DNA from: Planctomycetia bacterium
Lineage (GTDB): Bacteria; Planctomycetota; Planctomycetia; Pirellulales; Thermoguttaceae
Assembly (NCBI GenBank): GCA_030527105.1
Contig: JAUNBK010000010.1
Coordinates: forward strand, 1 to 64,000
DNA: 64,000 bases
Direction: 5' to 3'
The first letter of the stretch is position 1. The number at the start of each line of letters is the position of its first letter. The notes beneath the pieces are model-generated. The model was not told where the DNA came from and ran no database searches. It was given only the letters and a program-made list of their open reading frames with translations. The translations under genes and the position numbers were made by a program. Below, piece after piece: positions 26,640 through 35,608 of this stretch.

Positions 26640-28484
26640 TCACGAAGCGGGAGTTTCCTCTGGCGCGGCTTCTGGTGTCGCTTCCGTCGGAGCAACCTCG
26701 ACTTGCGCGTTGGCATTCTCGGCATCCTCAACGGCGGCACCCTCAGCGGGTGCGTTCGCGTCGACAGTCGGCGCGTCGGCATCCGTGGTTTCGACCGGAG
26801 CGGCTGTGGGTTTGTTCAACGCCTGCAGTGGTTTGATCACTCGATCATTAATCATAATTGCGGCAGAAATCACCGTAAAAATGAGCGCAACCAACAAAAT
26901 TGCATTGAAGACCCAGCGTCCCACGCCACTTCCAACGGCGTCGCCAATGTACTTGCGGTTGTTGTTCATCAAGAAGAAGATGAGGTACGCAATGGGCAAC
27001 ATCGTGAAGCAAATCGCGCTTGCGAAAACGGGGAACCAGAACGGCAGCTGAAGCATCACGCCCATCACGCCGACGGCGGGGAGGAGCGCGCAAATTCTAA
27101 ACGTCCATTTGGTGTACTTCAAGCCAAACATCTCAGGCAACGTGAATCCGCACACCACCATGTGTGTCGAGACGGCACCGCACGTCATGCCGATGAGACC
27201 AAGGTCGAAAATGACACGACCCGTCGGACCGAGCAAGTCGACGAGGACTTTCGAGGCGTCGAGAGGCTTTAAGCCGCTGCGCAACACATCGCCCTCATAA
27301 ACGCCGCCGACCGTCATTCCGATCATGATAAGCGACGTAACGAGCGCGAAGGGAAGGAACATCGACATGCCCAAGTCCCACTTCGCAAGCGTCTTATGGT
27401 GCGGTCCCCAACCTTTGGCAAGAATGGAGTAGGGATAGAGGAAGGTCATATTGATACCGACTGCCGCGCCGAGCATTCCGAGGACGAGAATCAAATTCTG
27501 CTTGTCTTTGAGGATGGGGGCTGCGTCGAGACCGAGGAAACCTCGGAACATTTTCACCCACTCGATGTTCCCCACATTGCAAACAACCACGAGCGCAAAG
27601 GAGAGAATCACGAGGCAAATCATCAAACGGAGGAAGTTTTCATAGATTTTGATACCCGTGCGACTGCTTCCGTAGCTCCAGACCGTGACGATATTAACGA
27701 GCAGGATCGCGATACCGGTGGCAATGCTCAACTTCTTCCCTTTTGCCGTAATGACGTTTTGTGGCTTGTAGGGATTGTCCACTCCCTTCTCGAGAGCGAG
27801 CTTTTGCTCATCCGCAATCTGCTGCCATTTTTCGGGCGTTTCGACATAAATCACGGCAGCGGTCTTGAATCTATCGGGAGAGGCTTCTCGCGCCAACTCG
27901 ATATTTTTCTCGGCGGCTTCGCGTGTGCTTTGGGCAGGCTCTTCCTTCTTCTGTTCGAACGCTTTCACGTAGTACGTGATGGCGCCGTCTTTCGTCGTGT
28001 GGGAGAAGAAGGAGACCTCGGTAGGCGTCCCCACCATTGCGCCCAAGTCTCTCACGGAACCAGCGGCGAGTCCGTATTGTGGAAAGTGCCAAATGACGGA
28101 GGCGGAGATCGTTCCCAACGCCCACAGGAAGACGAGAGGCCAACCAACGTATTTCGCGAACGATCGATAGGGTTTCTCCTGCGTGGTGAGAACAACGTTG
28201 CTGAGCGCCGCCATCATGCAGACGCCCAAAAACATAGCAAGAGGCTGAACCCACAATAATTTGTATCCGAACGAAGCTCCCGCAACCACGCTGGCGGCGG
28301 CGCTTCCCGCTCCGAGCGTCATTGCGCTCTGCAAAAGTCCAGGACCTGAGCGCTTCAGATATCCACCAACCTTTGGCAGGAACGGGCGTCGTTCTAATTC
28401 TTGAAGCCCTTCGATTTCTTTTTGTAGTTTCTCGGGATCCCACTTTGCGGTCATGGGAAGTCCCTGGCTGTCGTCTTTTGACAT
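26640..28484 (-). CDS. Nramp-like membrane transporter with altered metal-site motif
   Basis: Polytopic membrane protein of 614 residues, resembling the Nramp/MntH superfamily: SGPGLLQSAMTLGAGSA then VVAGASFGYKLLWV align with TM1 of MntH. The usual TM1 DPGN is GAGS here, and the TM6 segment reads CGAVSTHMVV instead of MPHN-type. A soluble insert of ~95 residues (about 125-225) splits the early helices. About 12 hydrophobic segments are visible. The C-terminal ~65 residues are Ala/Glu/Pro-rich. The start has AGGAG six bases upstream. The substrate is probably not a standard divalent metal, though this is inference. It stands alone. Confidence 0.75.
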   Translation of the reverse strand: MSKDDSQGLPMTAKWDPEKLQKEIEGLQELERRPFLPKVGGYLKRSGPGLLQSAMTLGAGSAAASVVAGASFGYKLLWVQPLAMFLGVCMMAALSNVVLTTQEKPYRSFAKYVGWPLVFLWALGTISASVIWHFPQYGLAAGSVRDLGAMVGTPTEVSFFSHTTKDGAITYYVKAFEQKKEEPAQSTREAAEKNIELAREASPDRFKTAAVIYVETPEKWQQIADEQKLALEKGVDNPYKPQNVITAKGKKLSIATGIAILLVNIVTVWSYGSSRTGIKIYENFLRLMICLVILSFALVVVCNVGNIEWVKMFRGFLGLDAAPILKDKQNLILVLGMLGAAVGINMTFLYPYSILAKGWGPHHKTLAKWDLGMSMFLPFALVTSLIMIGMTVGGVYEGDVLRSGLKPLDASKVLVDLLGPTGRVIFDLGLIGMTCGAVSTHMVVCGFTLPEMFGLKYTKWTFRICALLPAVGVMGVMLQLPFWFPVFASAICFTMLPIAYLIFFLMNNNRKYIGDAVGSGVGRWVFNAILLVALIFTVISAAIMINDRVIKPLQALNKPTAAPVETTDADAPTVDANAPAEGAAVEDAENANAQVEVAPTEATPEAAPEETPAS

Positions 28485-28779
28485 TCGTTTCTCCTAATCT
28501 TTCTGTATTAAACTGAAGCTGTTGCCCGAGGCGCTTTCCTGTTTTTGACTTGCGTGTCGACGCTCATGAGATTTCTCTTTATGCAAACCCCCATGTGTCC
28601 CCGCGAGCAAAAAGGAAGCGCATCGGGCGTCAATATCCCTTATACAACAAAACTCACTATAATGATACACCGTTTTCCCCGATATTTCAATGATGACACC
28701 AAAAAATTTTGAGAAAAAATGGAAAATTTCTTGTGGAAGGACTGGAAATTTTTCTCATTTTGGTTTATGATATAGATAT
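28485..28779. other. Non-coding region upstream of the Nramp-like gene
   Basis: AT-rich, no credible gene. TATA-like boxes near 28657-28664 may include the promoter of the minus-strand transporter gene. Two repeat copies follow. Confidence 0.5.
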
Positions 28780-28885
28780 TATAATACTTTGCGTTGAAAG
28801 TCCCCGTTCCGTCCGCCGTCGGAGCTACGCACCACGGTTCGCAAGGCGTCGCGCAAAACGGGAATCTTAAACGACGATGAGTATA
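28780..28885 (+). repeat. 105-bp dispersed repeat, copy 5 (forward, first of tandem pair)
   Basis: Starts TATAATACTTTGCGTTGAAAG, ends ACGACGATGAGTATA. Its terminal TATA is shared with the next copy. Confidence 0.92.
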
Positions 28886-28990
28886 TAATACTTTGCGTTG
28901 AAAGTCCCGGTTTTGTTCCGCCGTTGGAGTTGCACACCACAGTTCACAATGCGTCGTGACAAACGGAAATTTTAAACCGCGATGAGTACA
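28884..28990 (+). repeat. 105-bp dispersed repeat, copy 6 (forward, second of tandem pair)
   Basis: Head-to-tail with copy 5. TATAATACTTTGCGTTGAAAG recurs exactly at its left end; the core is more diverged (GTTGGAGTTGCACACCAC). It ends CGATGAGTACA. Confidence 0.9.
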
Positions 28991-29135
28991 AGGCAAATGG
29001 ACTCACGGAGCAATTGGCAGCTTCTGAGCAAATTTTCAACAAACCGACCTCCTTTGGAGTTTGACTCGAGTGGTTGTCGGAGCGTTGCGAGGAAATGCAT
29101 TTTCAACTGGAATAAACGTATAAAAAGGTAGCGTT

Positions 29136-30845
29136 ATGGCGGTGAAATGGTACACCAAGGTGGCGGGGCAGGAGATTGGTCCGCTCACGTCGCAACAATT
29201 AAAGCAAATGGCGGATGAGAAGCGTATTATGCCCACGGACCCCGTGCGTCGCGAGGGTGACGCTCAGTGGAGTCAGGCATCTAGCGTGAAGGGGCTTTTT
29301 TCCGTGCAGCCTCCTTTGGGGACGCCCGTTGGAGAGCTTCCGCAAGGAAGACCCGTCGATTCTCTTCCCTTTTCGATAGATCCTGTCGCAAAGGCACCAA
29401 CCCCTTTTACTCCCGTGGCACCTCCTGTTGTGGCACCCGTAGCAGCTCCTATTGCGGCGGAAAAACCTGCTAAAAAGAAGAAGGTGGCGGCTCCGCTCGA
29501 TCCCCCACCCGTTGCGCCGCAAGCTCCCACACCTGCAGTCGATTTGGGATTCTCTTTCACGGATGCGCCCGCGCCATCCAAGGGGAGAAAGGGTGGCGCT
29601 CAAAAGTCCGACGATAAAAAGGATTCCAACGACGACGAGAAAAAAACTCTCTCGAAGCAGGAGATTCAGAGGAGGAACTTCTTCATCCTCTTGGGTGCCG
29701 CTGGCGGTGTGATTGTGCTTGCGCTACTCGTTTTCGTTATTATTTCCTTCACGGGAGGGGAATCTTCTGAGGAAGACCCCGCGCCTGACGCCGCCACCAC
29801 CACGGCGGAAGGAACCGAGAAAGCTGAGGGGGAGGAAACTTCGCCTGACGCCGCAGAGGAAAAACCTGCCGAGGGGGCGGAACAAACTCCAGATGCCGCT
29901 CCTGCTGAGGGTGATGAGGCGGAGGACACGGAGGAGGACACGGAGGAAGAAAAGGATCCGCTCGAAGGCTACGCGAAGTTAAGCGTCGGGGTGGGAATCC
30001 AAGATGTTTTTGTCAAAGTGAAAGATGTCCAACTCACGACCTTGGCGAATTTCACCAAAAAACCAAGTTCAAACAGGGGTCAATGCCTTTTTATCACGAT
30101 CAACGTCGAAAATCGCAGCGACGAAAAGGTAATTGAGTACCCCGCATGGGGGAGGAATCCGCGGAATATCGTTATGAAAGACAGCTTGGGCAACAGCCTC
30201 AAGCCCGTCACTTCGGTACGGCTTCAGGGACAAATGACGTCGCCCGAGCAGATTTCTCGTGGTGGTGTGGAAGATATCCTCGTTTTCCCGGCACCGCCGT
30301 TAAGGGCTGAGTACGTCCTCTTGGAGCTTCCTCCGGTGGATCAATCGGTCTCCAAAGGTTTCAAATTCATCATTCGAAAGGAAGATTATTCCCCTGAGTT
30401 GACGAAGAAAGAGGGCAAGAAGGCGACAGGCGACGAAAAAGCCGAGAGTGACGACGCCCAAACTGAAGAGGACGAGGAACTCACGGACAGCGGCATTGAG
30501 CAGGGTGATTTGAAGGTGCGACGCTCTTCCGACGAGCTTTCTGCGTCCATTGATGAGGTGGCGGCAGAGATCGGGGAGTCTCCGGGTGCCGAGGCGGAGG
30601 AGGGGGCGTTTGATGATGCTCCGCCGCCACCGCCAGCAAAGCCCATGACGCCTGAGGACGAAGAGCGCGCGGCAATCGAGGCGGAAATGCGTGCCGCTGG
30701 ATGGGCGGGGAGATCCGACTCCGTCGAGGACGAACCGGACATTCAATTGGACCTCAGCCCGGAGCTTCAAGAACAAATCCGCGTCCAACAAGAGCGCGAC
30801 GAACAAAAACGAAAGGAACAACTCAAAGGGCGCACGAAGAGGTAG
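29136..30845 (+). CDS. GYF_2-domain single-pass membrane protein
   Basis: Unrecognised full-length function. The 569 residues begin with a GYF_2 domain (1-55: KWYTKVAGQEIGPLTSQQL, a protein-interaction fold common in Planctomycetes). A Pro/Ala linker follows, then a charged patch and one transmembrane helix (~190-212, FFILLGAAGGVIVLALLVFV). An acidic Glu/Ala-rich stretch (~215-280) precedes a beta-rich domain (~290-410) that may be an extracytoplasmic sandwich. The C-terminus is Glu/Asp/Pro-rich. AAAGG lies eight bases before the ATG. The sugar-isomerase-like gene follows after 14 bases, so they form an operon. Confidence 0.8.
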   Translation: MAVKWYTKVAGQEIGPLTSQQLKQMADEKRIMPTDPVRREGDAQWSQASSVKGLFSVQPPLGTPVGELPQGRPVDSLPFSIDPVAKAPTPFTPVAPPVVAPVAAPIAAEKPAKKKKVAAPLDPPPVAPQAPTPAVDLGFSFTDAPAPSKGRKGGAQKSDDKKDSNDDEKKTLSKQEIQRRNFFILLGAAGGVIVLALLVFVIISFTGGESSEEDPAPDAATTTAEGTEKAEGEETSPDAAEEKPAEGAEQTPDAAPAEGDEAEDTEEDTEEEKDPLEGYAKLSVGVGIQDVFVKVKDVQLTTLANFTKKPSSNRGQCLFITINVENRSDEKVIEYPAWGRNPRNIVMKDSLGNSLKPVTSVRLQGQMTSPEQISRGGVEDILVFPAPPLRAEYVLLELPPVDQSVSKGFKFIIRKEDYSPELTKKEGKKATGDEKAESDDAQTEEDEELTDSGIEQGDLKVRRSSDELSASIDEVAAEIGESPGAEAEEGAFDDAPPPPPAKPMTPEDEERAAIEAEMRAAGWAGRSDSVEDEPDIQLDLSPELQEQIRVQQERDEQKRKEQLKGRTKR

Positions 30846-30859
30846 CCCGAAAAATCGCT

Positions 30860-31717
30860 ATGTTCCCAGGATTTAACACCAACGGGCTGGCGCATCACCC
30901 TTTTTTCGATGCGCTTGCCCTCCTCAAGTCGTTCGACTACGCCGCCGTGGCACTTACGCTCGATCACGATCTCGTCCAGAGGGTGGGAGAGCGTTTCTTG
31001 TGGAGATTTCCCCCGGACGAAATAGCCAGTCGGCTTCGATTTCTCGGTTTGCGCTCCGTGGTCGAGACGGGGGCGCGCTTCCTTCTCGACCCCTTTCACA
31101 AACACCAGCCCAACTGGCTCGACCCTGCGCCGCATAAAAGACGTTTGCGCACCGCGTTTTATAAGAGTGCCGTCGATTTTGCTGCCGCACTCCAAAGCGA
31201 CTGCGTGTCGATTTGGTCTGGCGCTCCTCCGTTTGGAACTTCTGAGGCTGCCGACGTTCTTCTCTCTCGTTTGGTGCAGGAGTTGTGCGATTTCTTGCCA
31301 TATGCGACCCGACGCGGTGTGAAAATTGCTTTTGAGCCGGAACCGGGCATGTTCATCGATACGACGCAGAGTTTCGACCGACTTTTGGAGCGTCTTGGCA
31401 ACGCAGCACCCTCTCTTGCGGATGCGCTTTATTTGACGCTCGATGTGGGGCACCTTTGGTGTCAAAACGAGCCGTTGGCACCCACGATCGAACGATATGC
31501 GGGTCGGCTTATCAACATCCATCTCGACGACGCGCGACGCGGCAGTCACGAACACCTTCCGCTTGGCGAGGGGGAAATTCCTTTCGACGAAATTTTTTAC
31601 ACTCTCGAGAAAATCGGCTACACAAATGGAATCTACGCCGAAATCAGCCGCCACAGCCATTGCGGAGCCGAGAGCGCGGCAGAAACTCGAAGGTTTTTGA
31701 GACGATATTTCGCGTGA
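30860..31717 (+). CDS. Sugar phosphate isomerase/epimerase-like TIM barrel
   Basis: Cytoplasmic protein of 285 residues in the xylose-isomerase-like TIM-barrel (AP endonuclease 2) superfamily. Metal-site strands are visible: IAFEPEPGMF (Glu), LTLDVGHLW (Asp, His), INIHLDDARRGSHEHLPLGEGEI (quoted in part: INIHLDDA, EHLPLGEGEI) and IYAEISRHSH. The substrate cannot be told. The start at MFPGFN (30860) is preferred over a longer Arg-rich frame that overlaps the GYF_2 gene. It converges on the SNF2 gene 30 bases away without a visible terminator. Confidence 0.82.
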   Translation: MFPGFNTNGLAHHPFFDALALLKSFDYAAVALTLDHDLVQRVGERFLWRFPPDEIASRLRFLGLRSVVETGARFLLDPFHKHQPNWLDPAPHKRRLRTAFYKSAVDFAAALQSDCVSIWSGAPPFGTSEAADVLLSRLVQELCDFLPYATRRGVKIAFEPEPGMFIDTTQSFDRLLERLGNAAPSLADALYLTLDVGHLWCQNEPLAPTIERYAGRLINIHLDDARRGSHEHLPLGEGEIPFDEIFYTLEKIGYTNGIYAEISRHSHCGAESAAETRRFLRRYFA

Positions 31718-31746
31718 TGGATCGCGCGAGTTCCGACGCGCTCGAT

Positions 31747-33801
31747 CTATTGCACCGACTGGTCGCCCACCGTGGGGACGACGAGAGGCGTTGTTGCCGT
31801 GCGAGGACGCTTGAGTTTGAAGAGACCGAAAACGTCTTCCTGCGAAAGTCCAACATTGCGCCGCTCTTTCGAGCCGGAGAGGATGGTGTCGAACAGGTCT
31901 CGTTTCTCTTGGAGGATGCGATCAATGCGCTCTTCAATCGTGTTGAGCATGAGAAAACGCGTAATCGTCACCGCACCTTTGACGCCAATCCGATGAGCGC
32001 GGTTGATCGCTTGATCTTCAATCGCCGGATTCCACCAACGATCGAAGAGGAAGACATAATTGCAAAATTGCAAGTTCAGTCCGACACTTCCCGCGCCGTA
32101 GCTCATGAGAAGGACGTGGTGATCGGGGGAGTTGCGGAACTTTTCGATCACTCCGTCGCGCAGCCGATGCGGGATTTTCCCGTGGTATTCGAGCGTACCG
32201 AATCTCTCGAGCGCGCTTTTGAGACGAAATATCGTGTCCGTCCACTGGCTGAAGACGATCGCTTTTTGACCGCTTGACGCGACTTCCTCCAAGTCGGCTT
32301 CGAGTCGCTGCAATTTCGGACTGTCGCCCGTGCAAGGGTCAAAATTGCAGATTTGTTTCAAACGCAACACCAACTCGAAAACGTGCTGAATCGTGATCGA
32401 CTCGCCCATCTCCGAGAGACGCAGGGCCCCCTGCTGCTCCGCCATGGAGTAGGTCTGCTGCTGCTCAGCCGACATGTACATTCCCGCGTCGCGATAAAGA
32501 CGAGGGGGCATATCTTTGAGCACCAAATCCTTCGTTCTCCTGAGGATATAATCACTCACGGCACGTCCCAACACGTTTGGTTTCATGTCGGAATTCAAAA
32601 ACCCAGGAGAAAGAAACTCGAAAATTCCAACTAAATCGTCCGAGGAGTTCTCGATCGGCGTCCCCGTCATTGCCCAGCTTCGAGTTCTCGAGATGCTTCT
32701 CGCAGCCGAGGCGGTAGCGCTTCTTTGATTTTTAATGCGCTGTGACTCATCCAAAACGACCAAATCGAAGTGTCTTCGGATCCCTTTTTTCGGGGCGTAG
32801 AAGTTTCGATCTCTGTGGAGCAGCTCATAATTCGCAATTTTGACCGGGATGTCGGCAAGTCCCCACTGCCATTCGCGACGGACTTGGTCCCCCTCAATGA
32901 CCACGACGGGGATTTCGGGTGCCCACACTTCAAACTCGCGCTTCCAATTCGTCACGAGCGGCTTGGGACAGACGAAAAGGACGTTTCGAATCTCGCCATT
33001 TCGCAAAAGGAGCCGAACCGTCGTGATCGCTTGCATGGTTTTTCCCAACCCCATTTCGTCCGCCAAAATGGCAGCGTCGCGAGAATATAAAAACGAAACG
33101 CCTTCCCACTGGTAGGGGAACGGTTCGAAAGGGAATACGAGATTGTTGTCCGAGATAAGCTGCTCAAGCGGTGGCTGAAGCAAATATCGCAAACGATCTT
33201 CGAGCTTGATGAGGTTTTTGGGCGGCGCGAGGCGCGTCATTGAATCTGGCGGCGTCTGGCTGAGTTCCTCCCCCACGCTCTCCGATGGGATTTCGACCTC
33301 CAATTCTCCATTCTCCTCCGCGTTCGACAGAAGATTCATCTCCTCCATCGACCCTTCCATCGACACACCGTCCGGCAACAATTCCGCGTCCGGCAGCTGG
33401 TCGAGAATATTTTCCGCGCGTTCTTGGAGAGGCGATTCGTCTGTATCGACATCACTCCCAGGCGCGCTCTCGTCCCACGGAGGAATGATATCTTCTTCGG
33501 AATATGGAGCCTCGCCTTTCGTTGCTTCGAGAGCGCTGTTTGAATCCTTCGAATCCGAAGTTTTGGCGGACTTTTTTCTGTTAGGCTTGCATAATTCGTC
33601 CGGATTCCCAAAAAAGAAGCTCTCAACGCTTATGGAGGGCGGCGAAATTTTCACCGTGAGGGCCTGCGGCGGACGATTCCCAAACGCTAGAGTGCGAAGC
33701 TCTATCTTCGGCGCCCTTTGCAGCGCCGGATTCCATCCAAGCATCAATTCCTCGACCCGAGGCTTCGGAGGAACGATCGTGAGTACCTGAATTTTATCCA
33801 T
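31747..33801 (-). CDS. SNF2-family DEAD/DEAH-box helicase
   Basis: Bacterial Swi2/Snf2 ATPase of 684 residues, probably a DNA translocase remodelling protein-DNA complexes. Residues 1-200 are an acidic, poorly conserved lead. Motif I is ADEMGLGKTMQAI (~247), motif II DESQRIKN, motif III MTGTPIEN, motif V SVGLNLQ and motif VI AINRAHRIG (~620). No SWIM zinc finger is seen. The start at 33801 abuts the end of a tandem repeat pair and has no recognisable ribosome site, so an internal start is possible. Confidence 0.92.
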   Translation of the reverse strand: MDKIQVLTIVPPKPRVEELMLGWNPALQRAPKIELRTLAFGNRPPQALTVKISPPSISVESFFFGNPDELCKPNRKKSAKTSDSKDSNSALEATKGEAPYSEEDIIPPWDESAPGSDVDTDESPLQERAENILDQLPDAELLPDGVSMEGSMEEMNLLSNAEENGELEVEIPSESVGEELSQTPPDSMTRLAPPKNLIKLEDRLRYLLQPPLEQLISDNNLVFPFEPFPYQWEGVSFLYSRDAAILADEMGLGKTMQAITTVRLLLRNGEIRNVLFVCPKPLVTNWKREFEVWAPEIPVVVIEGDQVRREWQWGLADIPVKIANYELLHRDRNFYAPKKGIRRHFDLVVLDESQRIKNQRSATASAARSISRTRSWAMTGTPIENSSDDLVGIFEFLSPGFLNSDMKPNVLGRAVSDYILRRTKDLVLKDMPPRLYRDAGMYMSAEQQQTYSMAEQQGALRLSEMGESITIQHVFELVLRLKQICNFDPCTGDSPKLQRLEADLEEVASSGQKAIVFSQWTDTIFRLKSALERFGTLEYHGKIPHRLRDGVIEKFRNSPDHHVLLMSYGAGSVGLNLQFCNYVFLFDRWWNPAIEDQAINRAHRIGVKGAVTITRFLMLNTIEERIDRILQEKRDLFDTILSGSKERRNVGLSQEDVFGLFKLKRPRTATTPLVVPTVGDQSVQ

Positions 33802-33802
33802 A

Positions 33803-33898
33803 AGCGATATCGTCGTACTTTAAAATTCCCGTTTTGCGAGCCGTGGTGCGCAGTTCCAACGGCGGACGGAATGGGGAATTTCAACGCGAAGTATTATA
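33803..33898 (-). repeat. 105-bp dispersed repeat, copy 7 (reverse, internally deleted)
   Basis: Reverse copy with TTTAAAATTCCCGTTTTGCG, CCGTGGTGCGCAGTTCC and AACGCGAAGTATTATA. About 14 bases of the core (around GCGACGCTTTGCG) are missing. It is part of a tandem pair. Confidence 0.9.
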
Positions 33899-34002
33899 CA
33901 CTCAGCGTGCTTTAAAATTCTCGTTTTGCGCAACGTTTTGCGAGCCGTGGTGCGCAGCTCCAACGGCGGACGGAATGGGGAATTTCAACGCGAAGTATTA
34001 TA
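33895..34002 (-). repeat. 105-bp dispersed repeat, copy 8 (reverse, tandem with copy 7)
   Basis: Full-length copy sharing the TATA junction with copy 7. It ends AACGCGAAGTATTATA next to the tRNA-Arg terminator. Confidence 0.92.
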
Positions 34003-34009
34003 ATATTCG

Positions 34010-34043
34010 CCCAAAAGAAAAGCCCTTAAAAAATAAGGGCTTA
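34010..34043 (-). terminator. Terminator of the rpmB-tRNA-Arg transcript
   Basis: Minus strand AAGCCCTTA and TAAGGGCTT form a 9-bp stem with a T-rich loop, followed by TTCTTTT. Confidence 0.88.
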
Positions 34044-34050
34044 AAAACAG

Positions 34051-34123
34051 CACGCCTGGAGGGACTCGAACCCCCAACACTCGGTTCCGAAGACCGATGC
34101 GCTATCCATTGCGCTACAGGCGC
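34051..34123 (-). tRNA. tRNA-Arg(TCG)
   Basis: A 73-base cloverleaf on the minus strand. Acceptor GCGCCTG pairs with CAGGCGT (G-T at the end), anticodon stem TCGGT/ACCGA closes loop CTTCGGA (anticodon TCG), and the T-arm is GGGGGTTCGAGTCCC. No CCA is encoded. It follows rpmB by 33 bases. Confidence 0.95.
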
Positions 34124-34156
34124 GTCAAAGTTGGATACGAAACGTGGCACCCCGAA

Positions 34157-34423
34157 CTATTTTGCTGCGCCGCTCAACTTGAAAGGAGCCGCTTTTACAA
34201 CGCGACGAACCGCACCACTTCGGAGGCATTGAGCGCAAATCAACACAGTTTTATGCGAACCATTTTCCGTGGAAATACGCACTCTTCGAAGATTAGGTTT
34301 GAACGACCGACGAGTGATTCCCGTCACTTTCGTACCGACACCGCCGAGGTACTTCGCACGACCGCGCGTTTGGACTACGTTGCCAACCTGCTTCCCTTTT
34401 CCACAATAACTACAAATCGCCAT
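34157..34423 (-). CDS. rpmB: 50S ribosomal protein bL28
   Basis: Large-subunit ribosomal protein of 88 residues. Typical features are ITRRSFKPNLRRVRI and a zinc-type pair of CxxC motifs (CSYCGKGK at the start, CAQCLRSG near residue 65). It is co-oriented with tRNA-Arg and the shared terminator. Confidence 0.95.
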   Translation of the reverse strand: MAICSYCGKGKQVGNVVQTRGRAKYLGGVGTKVTGITRRSFKPNLRRVRISTENGSHKTVLICAQCLRSGAVRRVVKAAPFKLSGAAK

Positions 34424-35457
34424 CCGATATCACTCCTTAATTTTGTCGTTAAAACACGTCCGGCAGTCGCTGCGGGAGAAAACCCTCGCCTCCCATGTGT
34501 CGTTATTCAAAAACCAGCACCGCGCTTTATAATCGAAGAACACACCCCCCCTTGATGCAAAACCACATCGGGCGACGGCATGTGTCTCAAACAAAAACCT
34601 CTTAAACAAAGGAAGCGCCCATTATACCCTAAAAGGGGAAAATTACAAGCCCCCCCGTCAAAATTTTACTCGTCTGTATTTTTACATTTTGGGGCACATT
34701 CAAATTGGGGTGGTTAAAAGTGGTTAAAATAGGCAAAAAAGGATGTCCCTACCCGCCCGAGCCGAGAACGGAGCGAAGCGGAGTTCCAGATGAAGTGCCG
34801 ACCCAAGCAGGGAGAGAAACGCCAGCACAATTCCCTCTTTAGGGGGGAATTGTAGAAGTGGGACGGATTGGTTTTTGTGCAACATCTCGAAAAATCAAAG
34901 ATGTGAGGTGTGTTTTCGGGGCATTTTGCGAAATCCTTATCTTTACGAGACCGTATGATTATAGTTTTTTCCAAAGCATTTTAGCCCGCAATTCATAAAA
35001 ATGCCATATTGCGGAAAAATAGGTCTCTGACACATTTCACACTTTTGCACTTTTTGATTCTTTTTAGTGAAAAAAAGCGTTTTTTGGATGCTTTTTGCGA
35101 TCGAATGTTTTTCCAAAAAATGGGTTTTAGCGTAGAATTTCCGCAGCAGAGTTGATATTCGTTAATTTAATTGTTTTTGAGGTGGTTTTGAGGGTTGTTT
35201 CACACTTGTTTTTACGCACTCAAGCCGAATTGTGCGAAACGAGGACTAAAACATCGTGTTTCGCGGACAACAATCTTTGGGATGCGTGTTTTATGGTCTC
35301 GATGCCGAAATGTGATGTTTTTTCTCTGGGAAAATGCAAAAAAAGGCTCGAAATGGGTCGTTGTCTGAATTTATGATTTTGAGTGAGGGGCGAGAGGAGG
35401 ATTTTGAGCGTTTTCGCATTTGAAGACACCGTACTCCTCGTCCCCTAAACGCCCCCT
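34424..35457. other. About 1 kb without a credible gene
   Basis: No open frame here has a ribosome site or family resemblance; the two frames of 74-86 codons (34714-34974 minus, 35152-35376 plus) look random. A 9-bp hairpin (ACAATTCCC 34827-34835 with GGGAATTGT 34845-34853) sits in a more GC-rich island, 34740-34870. The rest, 34970-35450, is AT-rich with T and A runs. The region could hide a small RNA or a decayed gene. Confidence 0.6.
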
Positions 35458-35563
35458 TATAATACTTCTCATTGAAATTTCTGGTGCCGTCCGCCGTTGG
35501 AGCTACGCACCACGGCTCCCCAAACGTCGCGCAAAACGGGAATTTTAAACGACGATGAGTATA
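35458..35563 (+). repeat. 105-bp dispersed repeat, copy 9 (forward)
   Basis: Near-consensus: TATAATACTTCTCATTGAAA at the left end, CCGCCGTTGGAGCTACGCAC in the core, ACGACGATGAGTATA at the right end. It lies 45 bases beyond the 3' end of the Fe-ADH gene. Confidence 0.93.
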
Positions 35564-35608
35564 GATTCCCGGTTTTCACAAAGTGGCGACCGCGTCACTC
35601 CCACGGTC

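Noticed and set aside
28780-28990. Possible CRISPR array
   Set aside because: The repeat is ~105 bp, only two units are adjacent, there are no unique spacers and no cas genes.
33718-34232. Short frames encoding PFCATLCEPWC-like peptides near repeats (also 4048, 17036, 28640, 36966, 50041)
   Set aside because: The shared peptide arises from translating the 105-bp repeat; no ribosome sites and frames differ.
34714-34974. Minus-strand frame of 86 codons in the gene-poor kilobase
   Set aside because: No ribosome site or family resemblance; includes the hairpin island, so coding is unlikely.
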